Positions 6,898-15,738 of a DNA stretch of 64,000 nucleotides are shown here, piece after piece. Below the pieces are notes generated by a model. That model searched no databases and was not told where the DNA came from. It saw only the letters and a list, made by a program, of their open reading frames with translations. The stretch's first letter is position 1, and each line of letters begins with the position of its first letter. The stretch is from NCBI GenBank assembly GCA_016794525.1, contig JAEUJY010000165.1, forward strand, positions 62,001-126,000, written 5' to 3'. Origin of the DNA: Myxococcales bacterium. Its GTDB lineage: Bacteria > Myxococcota_A > Polyangia > Haliangiales > Haliangiaceae. The translations under genes and the position numbers were made by a program.

Positions 6898-6916
6898 CCA
6901 TAGTCAATTCGTCGAC
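6898..6916 (-). promoter_or_regulatory. Cluster motif copy C
   Basis: Third copy of the 19-bp motif; the minus strand reads GTCGACGAATTGACTATGG. It lies 16 bases past the stop of the second LuxR-type gene and 110 bases ahead of the RebB gene at 6507-6788. The TTGACT core suits a -35 element, but no matching -10 is seen at the right distance. Confidence 0.55.
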
Positions 6917-6931
6917 CGCGCGCTCGCGGCG

Positions 6932-7228
6932 TCACCGACGATCGCGGAGGTGCACCAGCAGCTCGGCGCGCGACACGACGCCGAGCTTGGCGAACAGCGC
7001 GGCGATCTGGTTGGCGACCGTGCGCTCCGAGGTGCCGCGCCGCCGCGCGATCGCCCGGTTGCTCTCGCCGCGGGCGATGCCGTCGACGATGTCGCGCTCG
7101 GCGCGGGTGAGCTCGAGGGACACGGCGGGCCGGGCCGGCGCGCTGACGACGGCGACGACGCCGTCGCCGGGATCGATCGTCCAGACCCGGAGGCGACGCG
7201 TGGCAGGCGATTCGGGAGGATTGCTCAT
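6932..7228 (-). CDS. Second small LuxR-type HTH protein
   Basis: About 98 residues from the ATG at 7226-7228; a GTG at 7298-7300 would add 24 basic residues, and neither start has a clear ribosome site. Residues about 35-90 carry a LuxR-type helix-turn-helix: LTRAERDIVDGIARGESNR, then TSERTVANQIAALFAKLGV. It resembles the cluster's other LuxR-type protein in its HTH but has a shorter N-terminal part (LRVWTIDPGDGVVAVVSA). No receiver domain. As the most upstream cluster gene it may be the master regulator of the R-body genes (inference). Confidence 0.72.
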   Translation of the reverse strand: MSNPPESPATRRLRVWTIDPGDGVVAVVSAPARPAVSLELTRAERDIVDGIARGESNRAIARRRGTSERTVANQIAALFAKLGVVSRAELLVHLRDRR

Positions 7229-7524
7229 GGCGGTCGGCGATGCGCAGGCGCGCGACGTCACCCGGCGGCCCCTGCGCCGATGCCGGTGCGTGATCGCCAC
7301 CGTAGACGCCGCGCCGTGGCCGACGCGATGTCACGTCGATATCAGCGCCTGGTCGAACCGAGGTGCGCATCCGGCACGCCGAACCATCGCTCGCTGCCAC
7401 CTCGAGCCCCCGGCGGCGAAGCGTCGCCCCCCACCGCCGCGTCGCCATCGCCGCGCGAACACGCGCGCGCGCGCTGGCACTGCCGTTGCTCTACCGCGAG
7501 CCGTCGTACCCAACGAGGACCTCC

Positions 7525-7836
7525 ATGCGCACCTTGGTTTCGCTCCTGACCATCACCTCGCTCGCCGCGCTCGGCTGCGCCAGCGACTCGTCGACCGGCA
7601 GCTACTCGAACGCCGTCACCGGCGTCGACTGTCGCCCCGATCCCGGGAGCTACATGCCGCACGATCCCGACGCGCCGCCGACGGTCGACTGCTCGACCCC
7701 GCACGACGACGTGCCGCAGCCCGGCGAGCCGTGCTGCGAGTTCCCCCAGCCCGGCTGCGACAAGGACGGCTGCTGCGACGACGACGTGATCGTCGAGCCC
7801 GAGCCGCCGCCGCCGGCGCCGCCGGACGTGATCTGA
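7525..7836 (+). CDS. Small Cys-rich lipoprotein
   Basis: A 103-residue protein with a typical lipoprotein signal (MRTLVSLLTITSLAALGC, Cys at residue 18), so it should be lipid-anchored after processing. The mature part is acidic and rich in Pro, Asp and Cys (GEPCCEFPQPGCDKDGCCDD) and ends in a Pro-rich tail. The Cys content suggests disulphides or metal binding. A GAGGA site precedes the ATG. It is transcribed away from the R-body cluster and convergent to the beta-barrel gene; no functional link is evident. Confidence 0.75.
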   Translation: MRTLVSLLTITSLAALGCASDSSTGSYSNAVTGVDCRPDPGSYMPHDPDAPPTVDCSTPHDDVPQPGEPCCEFPQPGCDKDGCCDDDVIVEPEPPPPAPPDVI

Positions 7837-7857
7837 ACCGCGAGATCCAGCCGCAAG

Positions 7858-7971
<114 letters not shown>

Positions 7972-8002
7972 CCCCCGCGCTCCCTCCCCTCTCCTCGCCT
8001 CG

Positions 8003-9634
8003 CTAGAACTTGTAGCCGATCCGCAGGAACGCCTGCCCGATCAGCGTCGTCGCCTGCGGCACGCCGCCCCCGCTCAGGTTCGTCACGATGAGCTTCTGCG
8101 TGCCCACGCCCAGCGCGCCGGTGACGAACCAGTCGCGCTTCCAGCGGTAGTAGCCGGTGGCGTTGGCCTGCAGCGCGGTCGAGTTGGCGCTGCCGTAGCA
8201 GGTCGTCACCTGGCCCGGCAGGCACTGCATCGTGGCGTTGTCGTCGGCGGTGGTCACCCACGACAGGTCGCCCATCACCTGCGCCTTGCCGTCCTTGAGC
8301 TCGCGCGACGCGCCCAGCCGGACGATCTGCGCGGTCGAGCGCGCGTAGCTGGCGTCGCCCAGGCCGATCGTGCGGATGAACGTGCCTTCGAGCCGCAGCC
8401 CGCCGTAGAACTCGCGGTCGACCGCCTGGACGTGGAGGTCGAGCGACTTGGCCGCCGGCAGCGGCTGATCGACGGCGCCGGCCTCGAGGACGACGTCGGG
8501 GCGACGCCGCCCCTGCAGCGCCGCGGTCAGCTCGAACCGCCGCCCCTTGCCCAGCAACGCCGACACCGCGGCGCGCGCCGCGGTGGTGCCGATGCGCTGC
8601 ACCTTGACGTTGTTGACGACGACGCCGTCGAGGATCGCCTCGTTCTCGAGCTGCTCGCGCACCTGGACGTTGAGCGCCTCGGTCGAGAGGTGGTTGGCCC
8701 AGAGCTGGAAGCGCAGCCGCGGCGACGGCTTCCACTGGAAGCCGCCCGAGGCGTTGGTCGCGGCGGTGCCGGCCGAGCCGTACAGATCGACGATGAAGTA
8801 GTGCCAGACGTCGAGCGCCGGCGAGCGCCGCCAGTAGCCGTTGGCCGCGACGTACAGGCGGGGCCGCTCGTAGGTGCCGGTGCCGCCGTACCCGCCGTCG
8901 CGGCTGGTCGGGACGATCGCGACCGCGCCCAGCGCGCCGTACGAGTTCTGGGTCCGGTAGGCGCCGCCGAAACCGCCGGTCGCCGGCATGACCCGCCCGG
9001 TGGGCTGGTTGGCCTTGTCGATGCCGGGCGCGTAGTCGGTGGTGATCGAGCGCGAGCCGCGCAGCGGGTACAGCCCGGCGAAGCCGAGGTACGTCCATCG
9101 GCGGTTCTTGGCGTAGTCCAGCCGCACGCCGTCGATCTTGATCGCGCCGAGGTCGGCGATCACCTGGCGACCGAAGAACAGATCGCTGCGCCGCCCGCCG
9201 CGCACGACGTACAGCTCGCGCAGCTCGTACTCGTTCTCACCGAACAGGCCGGCCTGGGGGCGCGCCGGATCGGCGTTGCCCTGGTCGTACGGGTTGGGCA
9301 CCACGCGCGCACGCGCGTCGATGCGCGCGTCCCAGCGACCGCCCTTCAGGTGGCGACCGTCGAGCTGGGCGCGCAACTCGGTCCACATCCGCGCGAACGG
9401 GCTGCCGTTGTCGGGCGGCACCATGCCGCCGTAGGTGGTGCCGGCGACGCCGCTCTCGGCGAAGTAGAACGACGACGAGGTCAGGCTGCCCTGCCACAGC
9501 GTCTTGTCGCGGTCCTCGTCGTCCTTGTCGACGTAGAAGCGATCGCGCTCGTCGGCCTGCGCCCGCGCCGTGCCGCGCTGCACCGCGAGCACGGCCACGC
9601 ACACGCCGGCCACCACCGCCGCGCGCCCGATCAT
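8003..9634 (-). CDS. Outer-membrane beta-barrel protein of the cytochrome operon
   Basis: A 543-residue protein with a signal peptide (residues 1-25, ending TARAQA) and a sequence of alternating polar and aromatic residues throughout, ending in FLRIGYKF. The C-terminal Phe is typical of outer-membrane barrels. Conserved-looking parts are ENEYELRELYVV, FFGRQVIADLGAIKIDGV and many strand pairs. It resembles porin-like partners of multiheme cytochromes (MtrB/PioB concept) in size and context, but whether it belongs to those families was not tested. Its ATG overlaps the stop of the cytochrome gene, so the two are coupled. Probable role: a sheath letting the cytochrome cross the outer membrane. 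Confidence 0.75.
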   Translation of the reverse strand: MIGRAAVVAGVCVAVLAVQRGTARAQADERDRFYVDKDDEDRDKTLWQGSLTSSSFYFAESGVAGTTYGGMVPPDNGSPFARMWTELRAQLDGRHLKGGRWDARIDARARVVPNPYDQGNADPARPQAGLFGENEYELRELYVVRGGRRSDLFFGRQVIADLGAIKIDGVRLDYAKNRRWTYLGFAGLYPLRGSRSITTDYAPGIDKANQPTGRVMPATGGFGGAYRTQNSYGALGAVAIVPTSRDGGYGGTGTYERPRLYVAANGYWRRSPALDVWHYFIVDLYGSAGTAATNASGGFQWKPSPRLRFQLWANHLSTEALNVQVREQLENEAILDGVVVNNVKVQRIGTTAARAAVSALLGKGRRFELTAALQGRRRPDVVLEAGAVDQPLPAAKSLDLHVQAVDREFYGGLRLEGTFIRTIGLGDASYARSTAQIVRLGASRELKDGKAQVMGDLSWVTTADDNATMQCLPGQVTTCYGSANSTALQANATGYYRWKRDWFVTGALGVGTQKLIVTNLSGGGVPQATTLIGQAFLRIGYKF

Positions 9635-12000
9635 CGGCACACCGACTCTCGGCCGTAGCTGGCCGCCGACGCGCCCGCCCAGCTGTTGGGGTTGTGGCAG
9701 CCGGCGCAGGTCGCCTGCGCCGGGTGGGTGACGCCCCCGATGTTGCCGGCGCGCAGCGCGTCGTCGCGATGGCAGCCGACGCACTCGGCGGTGATCGCGC
9801 CGTAGTTGCCGGCGCGGTGGCAGTCGTTGCACGCCAGCGTGCGGTGCAGGCCGGTCAGGTTGCAGCCGACGGTGGTGTGATCGAAGCGCGCCGGCGCGAA
9901 CGACATCTGGGTGTGGCACTCGCCGCAGCGCGGGGTCAGCGCGTTCTGGTGGACGTCGTCCTGCCGGTGGCAGTTGATGCACAGGTTGCCGGTGCCGGCC
10001 ATCGGGCGGCTGTCCTTGTGGCAGCGCGCGCACGCCAGGTTGTCGTGGGCGCCGACCAGCGCGAACCCGCCGACGTCGTGGAGCGGCTTGATGTCGGTCC
10101 AGTCGGTGGTGGTGTGGCACGACTCGCAGACCGTGCCGTACTGGCCGCGGTGGACGTCGGGCTCGGGGTGGCAGCCGAAGCAGTTGGTCGGGCGCGGCTT
10201 GAAGGTCTGCGAGGTGTGGCAGTCCGAGCACCGGACGGTCAGGTGGCCGCCGGTCAGCGGGAACGCCGACATCGTGTTGTGGTTGAAGGTGTTGTCGCCG
10301 TCGACCTTGTGGCAGCGCTCGCAGCCCTTGCCCAGGCGGCCCTTGTGGACGTCGTCCTTGGCGTGGCAGCCCTCGGCCGAGCAAGTCTTCGGCGTGCCGG
10401 TGTAGGCCCGCGTCGGGTGGCAGTCCGAGCAGTCGGCGATCTTGGCGTGGAAGCCCTCGAGCGGCCACTTGGTGTCGTCGGCGTGATCGAACCGCACCGC
10501 GTCCCACACGCCGGGCAGGTGGCAGCGGCTGCACTCGTCGCCGAGCTTGCCCTTGTGCAGGCTGTCCTCGTGGCAGCGCACGCCGCACTCGGCGGGCGTG
10601 TCCTTGAACGTGTCCTTGGGGTGGCACTGCGCGCACTTGACCGGCTTGTGCCCCTTGATCAGCGGGAACGCCGACTTCGGCCCGTGGAACGTGTCGACCG
10701 TGCCCGGCTTGAGGTCGACCTTGCCGGCGCCCTGGTGGCAGCCGAGGCACTGGCTGTCGGTGTACTTCTCCTTGGGGTGGACGTTCTTGTGCTCGTGGCA
10801 GCCGCGGCAGCCGACCGAGCCGGCGTCGAAGCGCTCGAAGTCGGCCGGCGTGCGGCCGCGGTGGCAGGCCCGGCAGGTGACCTCGTCGTGGCGGCCGGTC
10901 AGCTTGAACTTGGTCTTCTTGTCGTGGTTGAAGTTGGTCGCGCCCGACACCCAGCTCGTCGACGACAGGTGGCAGCTCGCGCAGCTCGGCGGATCGCCGC
11001 CGAACGCGCTGAAGCGGTCGCCGTGCTTGTTGTCGTCCTGGTGGCAGCCACCGGCCTCGCAGGTCTTGTCGGGCTTGCGCTCGCCCAGCGCCTGGGTGTG
11101 GCAGTCCTCGCACTTCATCTTGCCGTGGGCCCGGCCCAGCGCGAACGTCGTCTTCTTGTCGTGGTCGAACTTGAACTTGTCGAGGGCGCCGTAGGCCGGC
11201 GAGTGGCACCACTCGCACTCGCGCTTGCCGAACAGCATGCCGTCGTGCGGGCTGTCGTGGCAGTTGCCGCAGAAGTCGGGGTTGTTGCCCTTGAGGTTGA
11301 ACAGCGCCTTGGGGTGGCACTTCTCGCACGACACGTCCTCGTGCGAGCCGACCAGCGGCATCGACGCGTCGCGCTTGTCGTTGTGGTCGAAGTCCTGATC
11401 GCTCTTGGGCGGGTTCCAGATGCTCTGGCCGTGGCAGCGCTCGCACGCCAGCATCTCGCGCCGCTCGAAGCCGTGGGGCTGGTCGTCCTTGTGGCACGAC
11501 CCGCACAGCCGATCGGTGCCCAGGTAGACGCGCAGGCCCTGGCGGTTCTTCTTCTTGTGGCAGTCGGCGCAGTCGACGGCGGTGTGCTTGCCCTCGAGGC
11601 GCCAGCCGGTGACGTCGTGGTCGAAGCCCTTGGTGCCCCCGGGGATCGCGGCCCAGCCCATCAGATCGAAGCCGCGGCCCTTGTGCTCGTTGTGGCACGA
11701 CGAGCACTTCTTGCCGCTGACCTGGCTCGACGCGTGGAAGCCCTTGCCCGACGCGATCCGGGCCTTGAGGTCGCTGTGATCGTGGCAGCCGAGGCACTTG
11801 TCGTTGAGCGCGTCGCGGCCGTTGTTGTGGCAGTCGTTGCAGTGATCGGGGCCGTCGATGCCGGCGTGGCTCTCGGACAGCGCGCCCGGCGACGAGCTGA
11901 AGAAGTCGCCCTGCGCGCGGGCCCGGCCCGGCGCCAGCACGAGCACGCCGAGCGCGAGCAGCGCGAGCGCGAGAGCGGTGGGACGGCGCATCGGTACCAT
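9631..12000 (-). CDS. Giant multiheme c-type cytochrome (about 30 heme sites)
   Basis: A 789-residue protein with a signal peptide (first 28 residues, ending GRARAQ) followed by 27 CXXCH heme-binding motifs and three stretched ones: CEAGGCH, CGVRCH and CSAEGCH. The spacing is regular: at least seven modules repeat a pattern F(D/N)H...L.G.H....C..CH of about 25-40 residues, as in the cytochrome c3/c7 type, where the extra His residues act as second axial ligands. It should be a periplasmic or surface electron wire. It lies 5 bases after the Fe-S/cytochrome-b gene and overlaps the barrel gene by 4 bases. A second ATG nine bases downstream is an alternative start. Confidence 0.9.
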   Translation of the reverse strand: MVPMRRPTALALALLALGVLVLAPGRARAQGDFFSSSPGALSESHAGIDGPDHCNDCHNNGRDALNDKCLGCHDHSDLKARIASGKGFHASSQVSGKKCSSCHNEHKGRGFDLMGWAAIPGGTKGFDHDVTGWRLEGKHTAVDCADCHKKKNRQGLRVYLGTDRLCGSCHKDDQPHGFERREMLACERCHGQSIWNPPKSDQDFDHNDKRDASMPLVGSHEDVSCEKCHPKALFNLKGNNPDFCGNCHDSPHDGMLFGKRECEWCHSPAYGALDKFKFDHDKKTTFALGRAHGKMKCEDCHTQALGERKPDKTCEAGGCHQDDNKHGDRFSAFGGDPPSCASCHLSSTSWVSGATNFNHDKKTKFKLTGRHDEVTCRACHRGRTPADFERFDAGSVGCRGCHEHKNVHPKEKYTDSQCLGCHQGAGKVDLKPGTVDTFHGPKSAFPLIKGHKPVKCAQCHPKDTFKDTPAECGVRCHEDSLHKGKLGDECSRCHLPGVWDAVRFDHADDTKWPLEGFHAKIADCSDCHPTRAYTGTPKTCSAEGCHAKDDVHKGRLGKGCERCHKVDGDNTFNHNTMSAFPLTGGHLTVRCSDCHTSQTFKPRPTNCFGCHPEPDVHRGQYGTVCESCHTTTDWTDIKPLHDVGGFALVGAHDNLACARCHKDSRPMAGTGNLCINCHRQDDVHQNALTPRCGECHTQMSFAPARFDHTTVGCNLTGLHRTLACNDCHRAGNYGAITAECVGCHRDDALRAGNIGGVTHPAQATCAGCHNPNSWAGASAASYGRESVCR

Positions 12001-12005
12001 CGACT

Positions 12006-14201
12006 CTACCAGGCGCGATCCCACGAGATGTAGATGTGCGCGGCGGAGAACACCGTCAGCAGCACCGTGAACGGCACGTGGACCTTCTTCCACGAGTTCA
12101 GGAGCAGGTTGGCCTTGGGGGCGATCACCGCGCCGCGCTGGATCAGCAGCATCCGGCCGGTGCGGCGCACCAGGTCGCGCCGGGCCTTGCCGTCGACGCC
12201 GACCCGCCCGAGCCGGCTGCGCCGGGCCAGCCAGCGCCCGGGCCGGCGCAGATCCTCGACCAGGAGCCAGGTCAGGCTGGCGACCAGCCCGTAGTGGGCG
12301 GCGACCCGCCCGGCGCGCTGGCCGTGCTCCCACAGCTCGCGATCGATCTCGCTCATCGCCACCGGGTGGCGGCTGCGGTGGTGGGCGAACGCGCGCTCGT
12401 GGTCGAGCTGCTCGAGCTCGCGCCCGCTCGAGAGCTCCGGCACCTGGGTGTAGAGGTAGCGGCCGATGAAGCCCGACACCGCGACGATGACCATGCTCCA
12501 GAACGCCAGCGACACCCAGCTCGAGAGCTTGAGCGCGGAGTGCAGCGCGACGAACATCGGGCCGACGGTCCCGGCCATCAGGTGGAAGTCGAACCACATC
12601 GTGTTCGACGCGATCCAGCGGAACGCGCGCAGCCGGCGGAACATCGGGTAGATCGCCGCGATGATCATCAGCCCGGTGCCGACCAGGCCGCACTGGATGG
12701 CCAGCTCGTTGCCGGACCGGAAGCCGACCCGCTGCAGCGCCAGCTCGGCGGTCGGGAACTCGCCCGAGGCCCGCAGCTGCGCGTACTGGTACGACATCGT
12801 CGGCGCGTACAGGCGCAGCAGCACCTCGGCCAGCGCGACCAGCCAGGCGACGATGCCGACCGTCCACAGCAAGAGCGGGCCCCAGCGGCCACGCCGGACC
12901 TTGGCGCTGCCGCCGGATCGCTCGTCGACGCCCTCGGTGAACGGGTACGTCGGCAGCACCTCGCGCCGGTCGGGATCGAGCTCGGCGTCGTAGCCGGCGC
13001 GCGCCGCGATCGCGATCGCCGGCGAGCGCTCGCGGAACAGATCGTAGGCCGAGATCTCGATCAGCGCGCCGGTCGGGCACGCCGACACGCACGCCTGATC
13101 GCCGTAGGCGCCGCAGTGGTCGCACTTGTTGGCGATGCGGCGCACCCGCGCGACCCGGCCGGTGCCGGGCCCGAACGCCAGCGCCTTGGCCTTCTCGAGC
13201 CGGGCCCGGAAGTCCTTGTTGAACGCCGGGCTGCCATCCTCGACGTCGATCATGTCGATCGCGCCGTACGGGCAGCTCTGGGCGCAGGCCGAGCACCCGG
13301 TGCAGGTGGCGTCGTTGATCACCACCTCCTTCTTGACCGGGTCGAACTTGATCGAGTCGTAGGCGCAGGGGTCGATGCAGCGCTGATCGGTGCAGGTGCG
13401 GCAGGTGTAGACGAAGTCCAGCATGCCGAGCTGGTAGCCGCCCAGCGTGAGCCGCCGCGCCCCGTAGCGCTCCTCGCACGCGATCTCGCACTGCTTGCAG
13501 TCGATGCAGCGATCGAGCTGGCGGACCCGCACCGACTCGCCGGACACCGAGATGCCCTGGCGCACGAAGAAGTCGAGGATCTCCTGCTTGACGCCGGTGA
13601 TGCCGTGCAGCCGCTGCCGCGACAGCGTGATCGCGCGACGGAAGCGGGCCTCGAAGAACGGGAACCGCACCGCCACGTCGGCGACCAGCCGCTGCGTCAG
13701 CGTGACGATCGTCGATGGCGCGGTCGCGAAGAACGCGATCGGCGCGCCGCGCGCCGCCTGCACCGCGCCGCTGTTCCACAGGTCGCCGTCGGTGAACAGC
13801 GCGACGTTCTTCTTGGCCAGGCGGGCCATCGGGATCGGCTTGATCAGCGACACCGACTCGCGCTCGTCGTGGGTCATCTGCTCGAACTGCGCCTGCTCGG
13901 CCTTGCGCTCGGCCAGCTCGGTCGCGTCGAACACGCCGGCGGCGATCTGGCCGGCCACCAGCACGATGACCGGGGGCGCCGCGCCGCTGGCGTCGGCGGC
14001 GTCGGCGACGATCGCGTCGCGCTCGACCTGGCGCAGGGCCAGATCGCCCGAGGCCAGCGCGCCCACCAGCAGCTCGTTGGGGACGCCGTCCAGGAGCGGC
14101 AGCTGCCGGAGCTGGGCGTAGCCGGCCCGGAGCGCCGGTGCTAGCATCGCCGCCGGATCACCCGCCAGCATGCTGGAGTCGAGCGCGCGAGAAGGGTTCA
14201 T
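12006..14201 (-). CDS. cNMP-like domain / 4x[4Fe-4S] / cytochrome-b-like membrane protein
   Basis: A 731-residue fusion. Residues about 20-190 look like a cyclic-nucleotide-binding-type regulatory domain (LRQLPLLDGVPNELLVGAL). Residues 228-385 hold 16 Cys in four groups (CIDCKQCEIAC, CRTCTDQRCIDPC, CTGCSACAQSCP, CDHCGAYGDQACVSACP), the pattern of NrfC/DmsB-type ferredoxins with four [4Fe-4S] clusters. Residues 440-731 have five or six membrane spans; His pairs 14 apart (FHLMAGTVGPMFVALH and HVPFTVLLTVFSAAH) are good heme b ligands. Probable role: take electrons from the quinone pool and pass them to the multiheme cytochrome. Start ATG at 14199-14201 has no clear ribosome site. Confidence 0.82.
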   Translation of the reverse strand: MNPSRALDSSMLAGDPAAMLAPALRAGYAQLRQLPLLDGVPNELLVGALASGDLALRQVERDAIVADAADASGAAPPVIVLVAGQIAAGVFDATELAERKAEQAQFEQMTHDERESVSLIKPIPMARLAKKNVALFTDGDLWNSGAVQAARGAPIAFFATAPSTIVTLTQRLVADVAVRFPFFEARFRRAITLSRQRLHGITGVKQEILDFFVRQGISVSGESVRVRQLDRCIDCKQCEIACEERYGARRLTLGGYQLGMLDFVYTCRTCTDQRCIDPCAYDSIKFDPVKKEVVINDATCTGCSACAQSCPYGAIDMIDVEDGSPAFNKDFRARLEKAKALAFGPGTGRVARVRRIANKCDHCGAYGDQACVSACPTGALIEISAYDLFRERSPAIAIAARAGYDAELDPDRREVLPTYPFTEGVDERSGGSAKVRRGRWGPLLLWTVGIVAWLVALAEVLLRLYAPTMSYQYAQLRASGEFPTAELALQRVGFRSGNELAIQCGLVGTGLMIIAAIYPMFRRLRAFRWIASNTMWFDFHLMAGTVGPMFVALHSALKLSSWVSLAFWSMVIVAVSGFIGRYLYTQVPELSSGRELEQLDHERAFAHHRSRHPVAMSEIDRELWEHGQRAGRVAAHYGLVASLTWLLVEDLRRPGRWLARRSRLGRVGVDGKARRDLVRRTGRMLLIQRGAVIAPKANLLLNSWKKVHVPFTVLLTVFSAAHIYISWDRAW

Positions 14202-14307
14202 GGCCGGCGAAGCCCGTGGCGTGGACGAGGTGAGCACCCGGAAGCTGGTGAAAGCAAAGGCTGGGCCGCGCGGTGCATGGCTCGAAAACTCTGGCGATTG
14301 TACCAGC

Positions 14308-14847
14308 TTGCCGCGGCCGCGCGGGCGATCCCGGCGTCCGGATCGGGGTCTGGCCTGGACGGTCGCGGTGTCAGCAGTCCTCGCAACAACGGCGGCGGCC
14401 GCCGCCGAACCGGCTCCAGCCACCCGGCCGGTGTCTGATCTCGATGGGATCCAGCTGTGGATCGGGCCCGCCGGCGCGGCGCGGACCAGCGCCGCGGGGT
14501 GGGAGTCGACCTGGGGTGGTGGGATCCAGGTGCTGCGGATCCGCGAACATCGCGCGCTTGCGGCGGTCGGCGGCTGGCTCGGCGCGTCCCACGACGCGTC
14601 CACCGACGGCGGCCGGGTGTGGCTGGACGCGGTCGCCGGCACCCGGCGGCTGGGCGGGTGGATGCTGGGGGTGGCGGCGGGCCCCACCGTCGCCCTGGCC
14701 GGAGATCACCACCCGCGCCTGGGCGGCGCGGTCGCGATCTGGGGCTTCCTGGGGGTGGTCCCGGTGGTCCGGGTCGGCGTCCTCGACGAGGCCGGCGCGT
14801 TCGTCGAGGTCGGGGCCAGCCTGTCGTTGCCCGCCATCCGGTGGTAA
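14308..14847 (+). CDS. Small secreted protein, unknown
   Basis: Chosen start TTG at 14308 gives 179 residues with a plausible signal peptide: an Arg-rich N-terminus, then LAWTVAVSAVLATTAAAAA and a cut before EPAP. An ATG at 14200 would add 36 residues that spoil the signal and overlap the divergent gene. The mature part is rich in Gly, Trp and Val with alternating patterns (GIQLWIGPAGAARTS, GGWMLGVAAGPTVAL, VEVGASLSL), suggesting a small beta-barrel or surface protein. Start uncertain; function unknown. It stands alone ahead of the tRNA. Confidence 0.5.
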   Translation: MPRPRGRSRRPDRGLAWTVAVSAVLATTAAAAAEPAPATRPVSDLDGIQLWIGPAGAARTSAAGWESTWGGGIQVLRIREHRALAAVGGWLGASHDASTDGGRVWLDAVAGTRRLGGWMLGVAAGPTVALAGDHHPRLGGAVAIWGFLGVVPVVRVGVLDEAGAFVEVGASLSLPAIRW

Positions 14848-14870
14848 GTCGAATCAACAGCATCCGCTGG

Positions 14871-14899
14871 TTGACAGATGGCGCCGGTAACGGTACTTG
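14871..14899 (+). promoter_or_regulatory. Possible sigma-70 promoter of tRNA-Pro
   Basis: A perfect TTGACA -35 box at 14871-14876 is followed after 17 bases by TACTTG, a weak -10 box, 13 bases ahead of the tRNA. Confidence 0.45.
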
Positions 14900-14909
14900 T
14901 CCTTCCGCC

Positions 14910-14985
<76 letters not shown>

Positions 14986-14990
14986 CGACA

Positions 14991-15027
14991 AAGAGCCCAT
15001 GACCCATCCGGTCATGGGCTCTTGCTT
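14991..15027 (+). terminator. Rho-independent terminator after tRNA-Pro
   Basis: AAGAGCCCATGACC pairs perfectly with GGTCATGGGCTCTT around the loop CATCC, followed by GCTTTT. This 14-bp stem directly after the tRNA is a strong terminator. Confidence 0.92.
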
Positions 15028-15091
15028 TTGGCGCACCTTTCCGGAGGCGGTTCGCCGCATCGCCGCCGGCGGTGCGTGGTATGGATCGGGC

Positions 15092-15718
<627 letters not shown>

Positions 15719-15738
15719 GCGCCGCGATCGGCGAGCTG

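Noticed and set aside
1-7300. Prophage or phage-tail remnant as an explanation for the R-body cluster
   Set aside because: No integrase, terminase, capsid, tail or attachment-site repeats were seen in the window; only the muramidase is phage-like. Sequence to the left could change this.
6870-7448. Alternative minus-strand frames over the second LuxR-type gene
   Set aside because: Arg-rich shadow; the LuxR HTH is clear only in the 6932 frame.
8003-11797. A single giant minus-strand frame joining the barrel gene to upstream sequence
   Set aside because: The frame stays open by chance through the cytochrome gene. The barrel has its own signal peptide and ATG overlapping the cytochrome stop.
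9694-12033. Plus-strand frame of 779 codons opposite the multiheme cytochrome
   Set aside because: Its Ala/Val/Leu/Arg-rich text is the reverse complement of the CXXCH repeats and has no ribosome site or domain.
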